Position numbers and translations under genes: made by a program
Assembly: GCA_028532985.1 (NCBI GenBank)
Contig: JANCIK010000008.1
Span: 2,790,001-2,854,000, forward strand
Source: Stropharia rugosoannulata
Lineage: Eukaryota; Basidiomycota; Agaricomycetes; Agaricales; Strophariaceae
Direction: 5' to 3'
Length of the DNA stretch: 64,000 bases
The notes under the pieces: generated by a model
The model's database searches: none
Told to the model about the DNA's origin: nothing
Seen by the model: only the letters and a program-made list of their open reading frames with translations
In this document: piece by piece, positions 50,827-62,595 of the stretch
Numbering within the stretch: the first letter of the stretch is position 1
Layout: the number at the start of each line of letters is the position of its first letter

Positions 50827-52609
50827 ATGCCTGACTCCCACAGGTCATCTGGATCTTTCTCCAACTCAAATCATGCAGAGTCGAGGCAGTCTATCGACAG
50901 CCAACGAAGTCCAGACTTGAGTACACTCCTGAATGGCAATCATGATCAGCTCCCAGACGATTCAAAACACGAGGATACGACGGAGGATCCTTTGGTCAAC
51001 GTACAACGAGAACTGGAGCGAACGAAGGAGGAGAAGGAACAACTGGCGACTCAATACCGCAACCTCTTGGCAAAGCTTACACAGATGAGAACCTCTCTGG
51101 GAAATAAGCTGCAACAGGATGCTGTACGCTGGACTCTATCTGCGCTGAATAGTCTTGTTACTCATGCAGCGTATACCAGGAAGAGCTCGACCGGCGTGAG
51201 CAACTGGTGCAGCAATTGACTGCAGAGAAGGAGGACATGGCCACTACTATAGAAACGCTCAAGCAAGAGTTAATTTCCTCTCATGAAGAAGCCGACCGCG
51301 CTTCCCATAAGCTGGACGAGATGCGTTCACGGGTGTTGCACGAAAGTGCACAGGAAACACAGCAGCGGGAACAGGAGCTACGCGAGACGCAGCTGGAACT
51401 TGAACAGTGTAAAATGGAGCGCGACGAGTGGGAACGCGCTGCTCAACAAGAACAAGTAATATCCGAAGACCTACGGACGGAAGTAGATACCCTCAGACGA
51501 GGATTAGAGTTGGAAATTAGTGCGCGAGCCAGAGAGAAGGCTGAATTGGAGCAGGAAAGAGAGAAGACTGAGAATCTGCAATCAGTCTTACAGGATTTCC
51601 AGACTGGTGAGTGTTGTTAGGTGCAACTTATATATATGGGCACTAAATTGTATAATGTTGCAGCGAAAGATCATGAACTTCGCCAAGCAGTGAAAGATTA
51701 TGAATCTCAACTACTCCAAACAACACAATCTCTTGCTGAGTACAAGCATCGTGCACTGACAGCTGAGGTATGACAATATTTTAATGTATAGGGTGTATCA
51801 AGTTATCAACTATGCCAAATTCACAGCTTCAGCTCGAGGAATCTCATACTAACATTGCACGGACCCAGGACTTGGAAAAGGAGGTCAAGGAGAAGAAGAT
51901 ACTCATAGATAAACTGCGGCATGAAGGTGCGGCATTTAAATATACATCATATTTACGTCCTTCCAACATTTCCAAAAGCTGTAATTATCAACGAGCATTT
52001 AATGGAAGCGCTGCGCCGCCTACGGCGGAATTCCACAGAGACCAATGTTGACAGGCGGCTGGTGACGAACGTCCTCCTTTCCTTCCTATCGACACCCCGT
52101 GCGGATAGCAAGCGATTCGAGATGCTGAGTCTGCTTGCCTCTATTCTTTCGTGGAATGACCAGGAAAGAGAGAAGGCCGGCCTGCAGCGCAATCACACCG
52201 AGACTGCACATACAGGCAGCTTTTGGGGTCGGTCAAGCACCTCGTCTCCCCGGCCCGCGGTCGAGGTGGATAAATCAGACGAGACAGAGGTACGTCTTTT
52301 TGAAGACTTGTTTATCTGACATTAACCATTCCTCCTTTCATTTAGTCATTTTCTCGCCTTTGGGTCGAGTTTCTTCTCACCGAAGCTTCTGGAGGAGGCG
52401 CGGGTGACGTTTCATCGCAGATGTCTCTCCCACCGCGAAGCAGCATATCCTCAATTCCACCCAGTCCAACAACTCCTGTCCCTGGCAAGCTCGGACCACG
52501 CCGCCTCTCATCGCTCGGCTCAGCTGCTATGGCAAGCTCGCCAAACCTTCTGGGTCCTTCATCGTCATGGAAAGGGAAGGAGAAGGAACGCGTTGCTTCT
52601 GAATCATAG
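50827..52609 (+). CDS. RUD3: Rud3-like golgin with coiled coil and GRAB (GRIP-related Arf-binding) domain
   Basis: Exons 50827-51123, 51180-51606, 51664-51767, 51827-51926, 51979-52289 and 52346-52609 sum to 1503 nt (500 aa), close to yeast Rud3. A Ser/Asn-rich start precedes a long coiled coil (about residues 65-320, rich in Glu/Gln/Leu heptads such as LERTKEEKEQLATQYRNLLA). The GRAB domain follows (about 333-380: RRLVTNVLLSFLSTPRADSK, then RFEMLSLLASILSW). In known proteins this domain binds Arf1-GTP at the cis-Golgi, where the coiled coil tethers ER-derived vesicles. The C-terminus is Ser/Pro-rich and probably disordered. The acceptor of intron 1 was set at 51179 because only that junction continues the coiled-coil frame. 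The upstream in-frame region has no better ATG. Confidence 0.93.
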
Positions 52610-54265
52610 CATCACATTCAGGATGCATTCCACTGGCGCCCCAGGCCAGGCAGCGCATGTGTTCAGTTCCGCCCTTATCATCGTAAGGTTTCTGAAACGA
52701 CATATACTTATCCTCCGTATTCCACTTGCAGCACCCCTCCTCGTTCCAGACGCCACAACGTGTAAGGACGTTGTCCTTACATCGATCTCTTGGGGTTTGT
52801 CACCTGACGCGTCCTATAAGACGCGTCTCTTCTCGCTTCGTCCTTCAGACCTCTCTTTGGCTCTCACATCCATCCTGTTGTCGTCGCTCTCTTGTCGTAG
52901 CCTACGAAGTCCCGAATACACACGCGTTCTGTTTCCGTTTGTGTGATTCGTGGGCCTTCTCCTCTCTTCTCAGTGTTTGCCGCACGGCGGCTTTCCACAA
53001 CGTCGTTTTCGCTCGTCACCCCGAACGCTCCCTACTACTAGTACCCCACAATGAATAACATGTGTACAACATAGTCAATATTATACCATTTGCACATCTA
53101 GTACCCCATGCTGCCAAGGACCAGGAATAGACGATACATTATTATCTCCTGGACTTGCGCTCCGTGTCTGCGCGAGTTCATAATAAAACGAACGCCACCA
53201 ATGTTTCATTGTCTTGTCATTCACAAGCAATCTCATGTAGTATACGGTCTCCCCCGCTTACTTGGTATGTATGAGCGTCTAGGCATGCTGATAATGACCC
53301 CCTAGCTTGTGATAGATACCATAGCAGTTCTACCTTAATTTTTTTTTCTACATTGCATTAGAAAAATGTCTAGCCGATTGATGAGGCCCTTCTTATCGTT
53401 TTCGACGATGCGCAAAATGAGGCTTGTAATAACCTGATCTTCAACGTAAAAATTTCCTCTACCGGCCTTACAGATGGCAAAAAATCTCGCCCAGCAATAA
53501 TGCGTCCAGCGGTATGGACTACTAATGAGCTAGGTTCTTGTTGGTGCGGGCGTCCTCGAGGAGAACAGGGTCATTTTGCCAATTGGGCTGTGTACCCTTG
53601 CTAAACGAATGAAAATATTTTGCGCATCAAGACTAGCAGTTTAGCCATAGACATGTCGTCCAGCTCTCGAGCAAAAACCTGAAGAAAAATAGACAACATA
53701 CAGGCGTAAACAATTGTGCACATCGCCTTGCTCCGATGCCTCATGGGGCCTTGAGGATGTATACACGACGCAGCCGAGTACGAAATTGGGTAACGTCCAG
53801 AGACAGTAGTACTGCCGTTGAAAAGAGAATGCCAATAACCCGTTACCCAACTTTCAAGCTCAAGCAACAGCATTAGAAGAGTAGTAAATCATCTCGGAGG
53901 TGTACCAATCCAGGGCAACAGGGATTAGAGAACGGCAACAATATATTCCCAACATTTGGGGAAAGTATCGGGCTCTTCGGGTTGACAGAGTATAAAAGTT
54001 TTAACTTGCGAGTATTGTGCTTTACATATGCCACTGTTTGCTATAAGAAAAAATCAGGAACTGTGCCAGAGAATCCGGCGCAGGAGAGGCATACCTTACC
54101 CATCCAGGTCGGAGAAGAAACGCTTGGCAGATTAGGCAAGGTAAACAAGTGTATCATAGCAGATCGACACAGCAACTTAAGTATGTTTGCCGAAAAACCA
54201 TAACTATCGAGTGTCCAGACCCATGGAACCATATATTTGGCGAAAGTATGTACCAACTGGAGATT
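52610..54265. other. convergent intergenic region, RUD3 / SAP30BP-like
   Basis: The first ~450 bp (to about 53060) are pyrimidine-rich and read as a long frame on the plus strand, probably the RUD3 3' UTR. The rest holds short AT-rich frames without motifs. I see no gene in it. Confidence 0.5.
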
Positions 54266-55547
54266 TTATGGTCCCCAGCGTGTTTTCTGTCTAACTCCAG
54301 TATCTCTAGTCGAAGCTGAAGACCCATAAGGCTGAAAGCGGCTCTTTCTGGGAGGTGCGGTATCCTTTGCTGAAGAAAAGTTGATATGACTGCGTTTCCC
54401 GGCAGCTTGGGCAGACGCTTGTTTTTCAGACTTCTCTTTTTGGGCGTCCGCTTTGAATTGACGGACCCAAGAGTTGCAGCCCAGATAATGCGAAGCGCGT
54501 CCACGAATAATTCAAGGGCATGTCAGAGTCCAGAAAGAGAAGTGCGTGCATGACGGATGCAGGTGCAGGCGCAGAGAGGGAGTTACCACGAGAAAATGAT
54601 TTCGAGGAGCAAAGCGAGGAGGGCAGATAAAACGGCATGAACTTAGCATCGCGGTGAGAGCAAGAGTGAGCATACCAATTTGATCAGCAAACCAGTCTGG
54701 TTTGACGTCCTGGGGATCCCACATGTCCTTCGGAAAGTTTGTTGTTCGTTCGTCAACATCCATAAATTCCACAAGTTTAGTGTAAAGATGTGGATTACGA
54801 AAAGAACGGTTGGACATGAGCGAGTCGTTGAAGTGCTTCGGGTTTACAGGATCGTGCTTCAGAGTTGCAAATTGCGTTAGTTTCGTCTGTGAGGTCAAAT
54901 CCAGTCAGATGGCGTCTAACGATGAAATGAGAACGAACAAGAAGAGCAGGGTCGCATGGTGCATTACACTCCGGAGGAATTCCCCAGTCTACGACGCCGG
55001 GGATGGGTTCAGGGAGCAAAAGCTTCCGGAGTCTAGATAGCTCGTCTTGAGGCTCTGCTGATGGGCTTGGTTTTCGCTCTGCGGAGGTTTCCATGACGCG
55101 ACCATCATCGGTGGTCTCCTCCACCGTAGGCAGCTCGTTTGCGACGAGCTGGTCAGCTGTGTGAGTCCTAAGATTTTTGTGGACTATGCTTGGTTTTTTT
55201 ATGATAACTTGGGATTTGGGTATTCGCCGCGCTGTATGGCAGTCAATTGGTGGAAGTAGGTGGTGGTAAACAAAGCACGGACCGTCGGCAGTGCTCCTGC
55301 TACCGATCTTCGCTGATTTGTCCTATCCAACGTGGAAATATAGCCAGAAAGATGGAAACGAGCTTGAAGAAACAACGATGAAGGGTCTCACATTCGGGTG
55401 GCTTGATGGAGTTCGATGTCCGTTAGTGGTCGAAGGGCCTGCTTCACTGTCGCTCGGAGAGTCATAGTCGTATGCAAGGAGCCCTACACGCCGTGCTTGA
55501 GCATTGGACAGACCAGAGGTGGGTATTTGGGAATGCATACCGTTCAT
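54266..55547 (-). CDS. SAP30BP: SAP30-binding protein / HCNGP-like transcriptional regulator
   Basis: Exons 55392-55547, 54939-55307, 54676-54886 and 54266-54450 total 921 nt (306 aa), similar to human SAP30BP. The conserved HCNGP core is clear: [20 protein letters not shown], then [20 protein letters not shown] and [20 protein letters not shown], and [14 protein letters not shown] followed by a KRS-type basic patch. Animal members are nuclear and linked to Sin3-SAP30 repression and to splicing of short introns. The latter would be fitting in a genome with 50-60 bp introns, but is not shown here. The N-terminus ([12 protein letters not shown]) is acidic and Ser-rich, as in the family. The third intron is 225 bp, long for the region. 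The second exon's acceptor (55308) is ambiguous: a later acceptor would shorten the poorly conserved linker. Head-to-head with GPI8. Confidence 0.85.
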
Positions 55548-55610
55548 TTATTTGCTCTGGTGGTGGAAGTAAGAAGGAAGAGCCGTTTGAACTCCGCTGA
55601 CTCAGCCGAA
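55548..55610. promoter_or_regulatory. 63-bp intergenic bidirectional promoter core, SAP30BP-like / GPI8
   Basis: Only 63 bp lie between the divergent ATG codons at 55547 (-) and 55611 (+). Each gene's promoter must therefore extend into the other's transcribed region or be shared. No TATA box is present in the gap. Confidence 0.6.
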
Positions 55611-57168
55611 ATGCTCTTACTCTCTCTCTTCCGTCTGCTCCTGGCGCTTTCAAGTTGGACTTGGCTCACCGCTGCCAGCGCTTCTCCTGAAGAGGCCGCA
55701 CGCTCTTTTTTTGATAGACATGCATCATCAGGGAGCAATGGGGGATCGACTCACACGAATAATTGGGCTGTGTTAGTCTGTTCCTCGAGATATTGGTTTA
55801 ACTACAGGGTCAGTAGATTTGGACGTATGCATTCCTTGGTGCCTAAACTGACGCTCTATATAGCATATGGCAAATGCTTTGGGCATGTATGTCCTTCATA
55901 TATTACAAGTCAACTGTCGTAACCCTTGAACGAATTAGGTATCGCACCGTAAAGCGACTTGGCATCCCCGACTCTAATATTATTCTTATGCTGGCTGACG
56001 ATGCCTCATGCAATTCGCGGAACAAGTTTCCGGGAAGTGTCTACGCTAATCCGTCGCGACAACCTGATCTATACGGCGACAACATCGAGGTGGATTACCG
56101 TGGATATGAAGTTACAGTGGAGAACTTCATCAGAGTGCTCACAGGTGAGTTGGTGAAATGAATTTTTGAAACAGATCATTGTCTTGCTGCCTTCTATTAT
56201 CTACATCACTTATTAGTGCTTCTGTTTAAACGTGATGTACTTATATGATGTGATACAGGTCGTATGGACGACTCAGTTCCCCGTTCCAAACGATTACTAA
56301 GTGATGAAAGGTCCAACGTATTTGTATATATGACTGGTCACGGTGGAAATGAGTTCCTCAAGTTCCAGGACAATGAAGAGATCAGTGCGTTTGATATCGC
56401 GGATGCGTTTGAACAGATGTACCAAAAACGCAGGTCAGTCCGTTGGCTTTGCTATCTTTCGCTTGACTCATGGAAATTCGCAGATACAACGAACTGTTTT
56501 TCATGATCGATACGTGTCAAGCCAACACCATGTACTCGAAGCTATATTCACCAAATATCATTGCTGCTGGATCTTCCAGGCTTGGAGAAAGTTCTTACTC
56601 TGTAAGCTCTCTGTTTTCTCTCTACTTTACCGTTACTGAATATTTATAGCACGCAAACGACAACGATATTGGCGTCGCTGTTATTGACGCCTTCACCCAT
56701 TACGCGCTGGAATTTATGGAAAGGTTGAATAAGACCAGCCAAGCTTCCATGCAAGAATTAGTAAGTGGACATATCTCTCGTTTCGTCGCTTATATATTGA
56801 ACTATTCCCAGTTTGACTACTTTGAACCCAGCAAACTGTACTCCAATCCCGGCTTCCGCAGTGATCTCTTCAAGCGACCCTTGGACAAGACGCGAATTAC
56901 CGATTTTTTCGGTGGAGTCGCGCAAGTCGAGATTGTATCACCTAGTGCCTCGATAGCGTCACCATACGAACTTTCAAATGACACTGAAGCCCTGCCAGAG
57001 CAGCCACGGCCTGTGCCGTTACCTCCCACAACCCAGACCACGTCAGATGATACAGCTACACGACAGTGGCTGGCTCGATTGAGTGGTAAGGAGTGGAAGA
57101 AAGCACGGGCATGGGCGTCACTGACCGTCATTGGTGCTCTTGTCGGCTGGGTGGCCTCGAGGAAATAG
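55611..57168 (+). CDS. GPI8: GPI-anchor transamidase catalytic subunit (Gpi8/PIG-K, peptidase C13)
   Basis: Exons 55611-55808, 55864-55886, 55939-56144, 56259-56433, 56484-56601, 56650-56760 and 56812-57168 sum to 1188 nt (395 aa), close to yeast Gpi8. The ER enzyme cleaves a C-terminal signal from precursor proteins and joins them to the GPI anchor. There is a signal peptide ([20 protein letters not shown]), then [34 protein letters not shown] and [18 protein letters not shown]. The catalytic pair is His170 ([14 protein letters not shown]) and Cys212 ([15 protein letters not shown]), 42 residues apart as in yeast. A C-terminal transmembrane helix ([14 protein letters not shown]) ends in RK. 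Exon 2 is only 23 nt. The model is intact. Confidence 0.96.
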
Positions 57169-58865
57169 GGTTGAAAATACCTATATATCAGTAAGGACTC
57201 TGGATTTGTATTTATAATTATTACTCTCAAGTTTAGACTGCCTAATATCAAACTTCGTCGCTTCGACTTATACGTCAAGCTCTCACGTACTGTTGTACCG
57301 ACATCTCTTGTCGTAAGCTGTCAAGTCTCTCGTCCTTTCCTACCAAGGCCTTGGCATACCGACAGCATAGGATCTCATTCACATAGACGCCTACTACTAT
57401 GAATATGCCGCGTCGTATGATTTCTTTCCTGTCCACTTCGATTTGGTCTGTCTGCTTACACGACTACATACTAGGCACAAGGCATGCAGTCTGCTTGCCA
57501 ATTTTGCCAAAACTGCCGTCCTTCTCAAACATCAGTCGCCGGATGTTTGTCCAGGATAAGCCATCGCTGGGTTCCGCCTGACAATGAGCTGGGGATCCCT
57601 TGGGAATCTCAGGATAGGATTCGCAGCGGTGACAACTCAATTACTTACATATGCATACATTCGGCATTACTCTGTCGATGTGGCCAGCCTCCTGGTGCTC
57701 TGTGCAGGGCGTTGTCTTCTGGGGCGTCAATGATGCGTGGCAGCCATGCCTATCCATGCCCTGCGTGGTCCTCCAGGAAGCCATATCCGTTTTGTGCATG
57801 ACCTTCTATCATCCTAATTTTACAATAATGGTTTGGTGGAAATGGACGTGGAGACTGCTGCTGCCTGCTTCACATATTATTCCCTACATCGCATACATTG
57901 CATACCAAGGCAAAGGCCGAAGATCGATCTACGATAGCTCTCGTTGAAGAGAGCTATGGGACATGTCAGCAATCATTGAACTAAACACTGCGCGAGGTCC
58001 TATTGACCATTCGTCTACATATTCATTCCCTAGGTTCTATTAAATCTTGTCTGGTTGACTGCATGCAGTATCCCATGGTGCTATAGTGCTCCCCGACCAC
58101 CGTATGCTCTCTTGTACAGCACTTATGCTTATGCAGCAGCTGGGAGTGGACATCAATGACGGAAAGATATGCGGGGCCCGGGAGACCGGACAGATGCTAA
58201 CGCCGTGGTTGTACCACTTCACCGTCGCTGCATACCTCTTGCTACCACTCCACCGCTTGGGTACTAAGTTAAGGTCACAACGGGTCATAGGTACATAAAG
58301 TATTTATGCATCCGCCTTCCTCCAGCCTTCTCCCCGTCAACTGACCGCTATCATATCGCATTTTGATTTCGCTTTTTTCCGGGCGGGGAACAGCGCGATG
58401 TATGTATTTTTACCTGCATACCAGAGCCCGCCAATGCTCCGCTCCGGCGTCCTTGCAAACCGAGAGAAGCTGGGCTAATTTTTCGTTGACAGACATACTA
58501 CATATGTAGCGGTAATGGAGGCGACGGAGCTGCTGGACATGTTCGCCGGTCGGAGCTTGTTGGAGTCGAGCTGTACGCTGGAGCTTCCCTCCGCCGAGCT
58601 CTCGTAGTAGCCTGTTAAAGCAAGACGTAGAAAATCTGGCGCAAATGTGACACTAACGAGGTCGACCGTCGAAGACGCTGGAGCTTGGCAGTGCCCGAAA
58701 GATATCATTAATCATTTGCCAACGGGTTACAAAGAATAATCCGAAGACCCAACAAAGACCACAGCTTTGCGTATCCATAGAATCATAGGAAACGGTTGAT
58801 TGGTGATCTTCGCATGTGGAAGGATGACTGACAGCGTCTCAATGCCCATTGACAATTGTTAAGGG

Positions 58866-59839
58866 CACCTTTTCGCCACTGGGCGTCAAATCGTGCTCAC
58901 CTTTTAGGAACATCCGGCTACTGTGCTATTTATAGACAATCAAGAATCAGATTAAGTAAATCTCCTCTACACTCGGGCTAAGTAATCATTGGCGAAAAGG
59001 TGTGGCGAGTACAGTAATAGGTTATATAGGACTGACTGCTGTGCTCGACGCTGTGCAGTAGCAGCAGAAGAATCACCTCATCGAGTGGTGATAGTTGTAC
59101 CCAACCTAGTAGTGCTGTGCAGACTTTAGCTTAAGCCTTCCCAGCAGATGTCAACAGTCAGCGAGGCGGTTTATCTGTATTGTATAGATATTGCATCGCG
59201 GTTAACTAGGGTTAACTTAGCACTGACAAGTGCCAAGTATATACCGCAAACACGGTTTTGTATAGATCAGTGACGAGGATTCCTTGGTATATCTTAGACT
59301 GTGTACCTTGGGTTACAGATTAAATAAACACCAGGACTTACGAAACATGCATACCTTCCTGATTCCTGGATCTCCATCATACATTCAAATAATCGAATCC
59401 GCCGATGGTTGTTCGCTCTCATCCCTCCAACCGCAATTTAATCTATTAAAACATAGCCGTGGCGCAGCAGCGAAATGTTATGTAGAGTACATTATGATGT
59501 CAAGCAGACCCACGCTCCGCGCCCGCCAGACTGATGCGACCGCGCTTGCCGAGGTCGACTAGCGAGGCGGCTGAATCGCTGGCGGCGGGGAGGGAAGATT
59601 TTATAAGCGAGTCCAGGAGAGCGAGCGAGCGAACGAGAGAGGAAGGCCGCGGCGCACCCAGTATGTACTTATTACTCTTCTGCCCAGTGCCGCTGCGCTG
59701 GACGGCGTCGTCGGAGCTCCGTCCCGCACATCCTGCAAGGGGCCTCAAACTAGACCTGCCCTGCACACGCACAGCGGAAATCGGCGTGACTAAAAGGGTT
59801 TTCTTTCTGAAGGGCCTAATGGTCCTTTTTCGCCAATGA
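58866..59839. repeat. inverted copies of a CATTGGCGAAAAGG motif (possible terminal inverted repeats)
   Basis: TCATTGGCGAAAAGG at 58986-59000 is matched by its inverse CCTTTTTCGCCAATGA at 59824-59839 (one extra T), bracketing about 850 bp. A third copy, CACCTTTTCGCCA at 58866-58878, forms a perfect 13-bp inverted repeat with TGGCGAAAAGGTG at 58990-59002. No target-site duplication or transposase is evident. It could be a small MITE-like relic or a repeated regulatory motif. Confidence 0.5.
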
Positions 59840-62377
59840 CCACCCATGTGTGATATTACCTTGGCCGGGAAGATAAAGCGTCAGAGTCTTAACGCGGGCG
59901 CCGTATGGCTGCGTGCGTCCTGGGAAAACGAGGGAAGAGGTAGCAGCAGAGCGTGTAAGCTAGGATAAGATTACCGGGATAAGTACGGTGCGCCTTGCGC
60001 TTGGTTTGGTTTACTGGGACGTCGCTCGCGCCGTGTATCATGGAGAAAAGCAGACATAGAGAGCACAGAATAAACAGCATGTCCAATGCCCACGTCGTTG
60101 TCGCCTAGGTTGCGTGGATGATCTTGGGACTGATGATGTCCGTCCTCCAAGGTCTTGATTGAAATTCAAGATTCCTTTTCCAGAGGCCATAGTGCCTGCA
60201 ATCATTCTGGTCACCAACACCGCTCGACAGATGAGGCAGACGGGCACGGAGGGAGCTAAGAAAAGAAGACAGCTCGCGTTCTGTGCATTATAAATTATCT
60301 GCTCGAAATACAGCGCCAGAATGCAGTCGATGGAAATAGAGATAGATATCATAGATCGTCGACTGTCTCGATGGGGCTCAGTGCATGCCGAACGTGTTAC
60401 GCCAGCCTGGTGGTGGTGGGAGGACGTTTATATTTTGCGCATCTGGTATGCTCACAACGACGTACTCGGTCGACCTCAAGGCCATATACATACCTGCTAA
60501 GATACTTCTGCGTAAGCACGCCGAAATCATCATTTAGCTGGATAAAATGTATATCCATAATTTACCGCTAAATCACTCGGAGATTGCAGACTAACCGAAA
60601 GATATGTGCTTCCTACCATCCCTATAGTAGCCTATAGTCGTCCAGTAATTGGTCACCGGGAGAATAATTTATGAAGCCATGCACCGGTGAGTACGTGTTA
60701 CCCAGTATGCCAGGGAAATATGTCAAGTGACGGTGCCAGTGGCACTTTGCCTGCACATGAGCACGAGCAAAGCGAGATGGATTCCCCAAGACCCGGCGAT
60801 TCAAGTGATCATGGGATACGACTGCATCAATGATCAGTTGCCTTCCTGGCACAGGTATCCCACATAATAATTACATATTCGGAGTTACGACATGACGTCT
60901 CGTCGGAATTTTGCTCAGGAACGACTCCAGGGTACTGCACCGTCCGCGAGTGTGCGCACCAAGCTCTGGTGCAGTGGCAGACAAGGCTGGCCCGGCCGAA
61001 TAAGGGACGTCCCTCCCACTCCTCATTTCAATGGTTACGGTGGGCGTAGGAGGTTCGCCGCGCTTTTGTCATCCCCACCCACGAGTCTTGTGACAGACAT
61101 AAAACAGTTTCGAATGAAACATAATATAACGGGCAAGTTATTACTTTTCTGCGTTGTGACGGACCTCTCGATCTACATCGGGTGCCAGAGCTGCATTCAT
61201 TCAATGCAGATTACATTGCACATGTGCGGCTGTCACATCCCCCAGATGAATGCAAGACTGTCAATATTGTTATGATTACTATCCACGTCAAGAAGTTTAG
61301 ACTAAGCCAAGGATCACGGAAGTATAAATCTCCTGGAGACGGTGATGTGGACTCCTTGGGCTGCTCTTCACAGGTCGAGATCGAGTACCTTAAAACAAAC
61401 ACAAGGAAAGATATATCATAGTCCTAGACTGAAATGGGCTTGCAAGCGCCAAATTAGTGCCACACGCAGAGATTGCAGCGCACAAGAATATCTTTGAAAT
61501 TGAGTCGGCGATCATACCATCAAGTAGGATGGAGTAAACTGAAGCCGGATCTCAATGGCTGAACACTCCATACTAGATCACCTCGTTAGCATGGCTTGAA
61601 CGGTGAGCTTGACGCCTTCAATGCACGAGGCTATGTACCCAACCTACTTTGGCGCTGTGCTGCAGTAATTATAGCAACCCTTATAAGTAATCTTTGTTGC
61701 CGGTTTAGACAAGGGGGAAGGGAGATGCCGGGGTGTCGGCAAGCCCGAAATGGGGTGCCGAATCCGGGCCGAAGCGGCGGCAAATAACTTATTTTTGTAA
61801 ACCTCCGATTGGATCTCGCTACGTAGGAGTGAATCTGGCTGAGCCACGGAGCTCAGCGCACAGTGGCTAGAATTCTGGCGGTTAGCATGCTAATTCTTTG
61901 TTGGACGTGGTGCAGACGAGCCGACCGCATCTGGCGGTGGAACGCATTATTGCCCACAAGGTTTGGACGGTGGTAGGATGGATGCCCAAAGCGTTGACGG
62001 ACCTCCGCGATATATGCTTCTTAGCGCGGACAATTAAGTTGCCTGGTTGATTACGAACATTGCCGGAGGAATCAAATCCAGGTCGCGCGTTTATTCAAGC
62101 CGAAAACTGCGGAACTCTATGTGTCGGTGATCTAAACGTAGTCAGGCTTGGAGAATCGTCGTCGCAGCAGCAGCAGCGCTGTTGACTGGCGGGCTGGAAA
62201 GACAGGTGAGCAGGCATCCGGGAGTCTGGACGGGTAGGGCCATGGAGAAATACGGGGTACCTGAGCTGGGAGGACGGATCCGCCGGCTGTCGAGCGTTCT
62301 GCGACTAGGGATCTCCTGCGATCTCATCTGGCGACAGCAGCTAAATCTTCCGGCAATTTCATAAGTGCCACCAGAGG

Positions 62378-62384
62378 TATATAA
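62378..62384 (+). promoter_or_regulatory. possible TATA element of TUP1
   Basis: TATATAA, 212 bp upstream of the TUP1 ATG; a long 5' UTR would follow if used. A C-rich stretch (62455-62500) lies between the two. Function inferred. Confidence 0.35.
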
Positions 62385-62595
62385 TTACCATCCATTGAAT
62401 TTCGGGAAGCTCCTCTTTGCCCCCCCAACACGCCTTCCAGACCACTGCACTCAATCCCATCCCCGTCCCGCCCGTTCGCAGCCACGACGTCTGCCACCGA
62501 CCATGTCAGCAAATGCGGGTCCGGTATACAGCGTGAGCTCTTTTCCTGCGCTCCTCCGCCGACGCCATTGACCGTCCGTTGGCTAGCATCGTCCC

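Larger units (their letters stand above)
57169..62595. other. 5.4 kb gene-free region upstream of TUP1
   Basis: Frames at 57399-57947, 58040-58298, 59500-59847 and 60892-61421 have no recognised motif and no splice-consistent partners. A plus-strand piece at 61182-61421 is protein-like in composition (HVRLSHPPDECK) but unidentified. The right 200 bp should hold the TUP1 promoter. An inverted-repeat pair occupies 58986-59839. Confidence 0.45.

Noticed and set aside
52404..52946. 180-codon plus-strand frame after RUD3
   Set aside because: It overlaps the last RUD3 exon in another frame and continues into the pyrimidine-rich 3' region; no motif.
60892..61421. Possible gene encoding up to 127 residues upstream of TUP1
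   Set aside because: Two frames overlap, there are no splice-consistent extensions, and I recognise no family.
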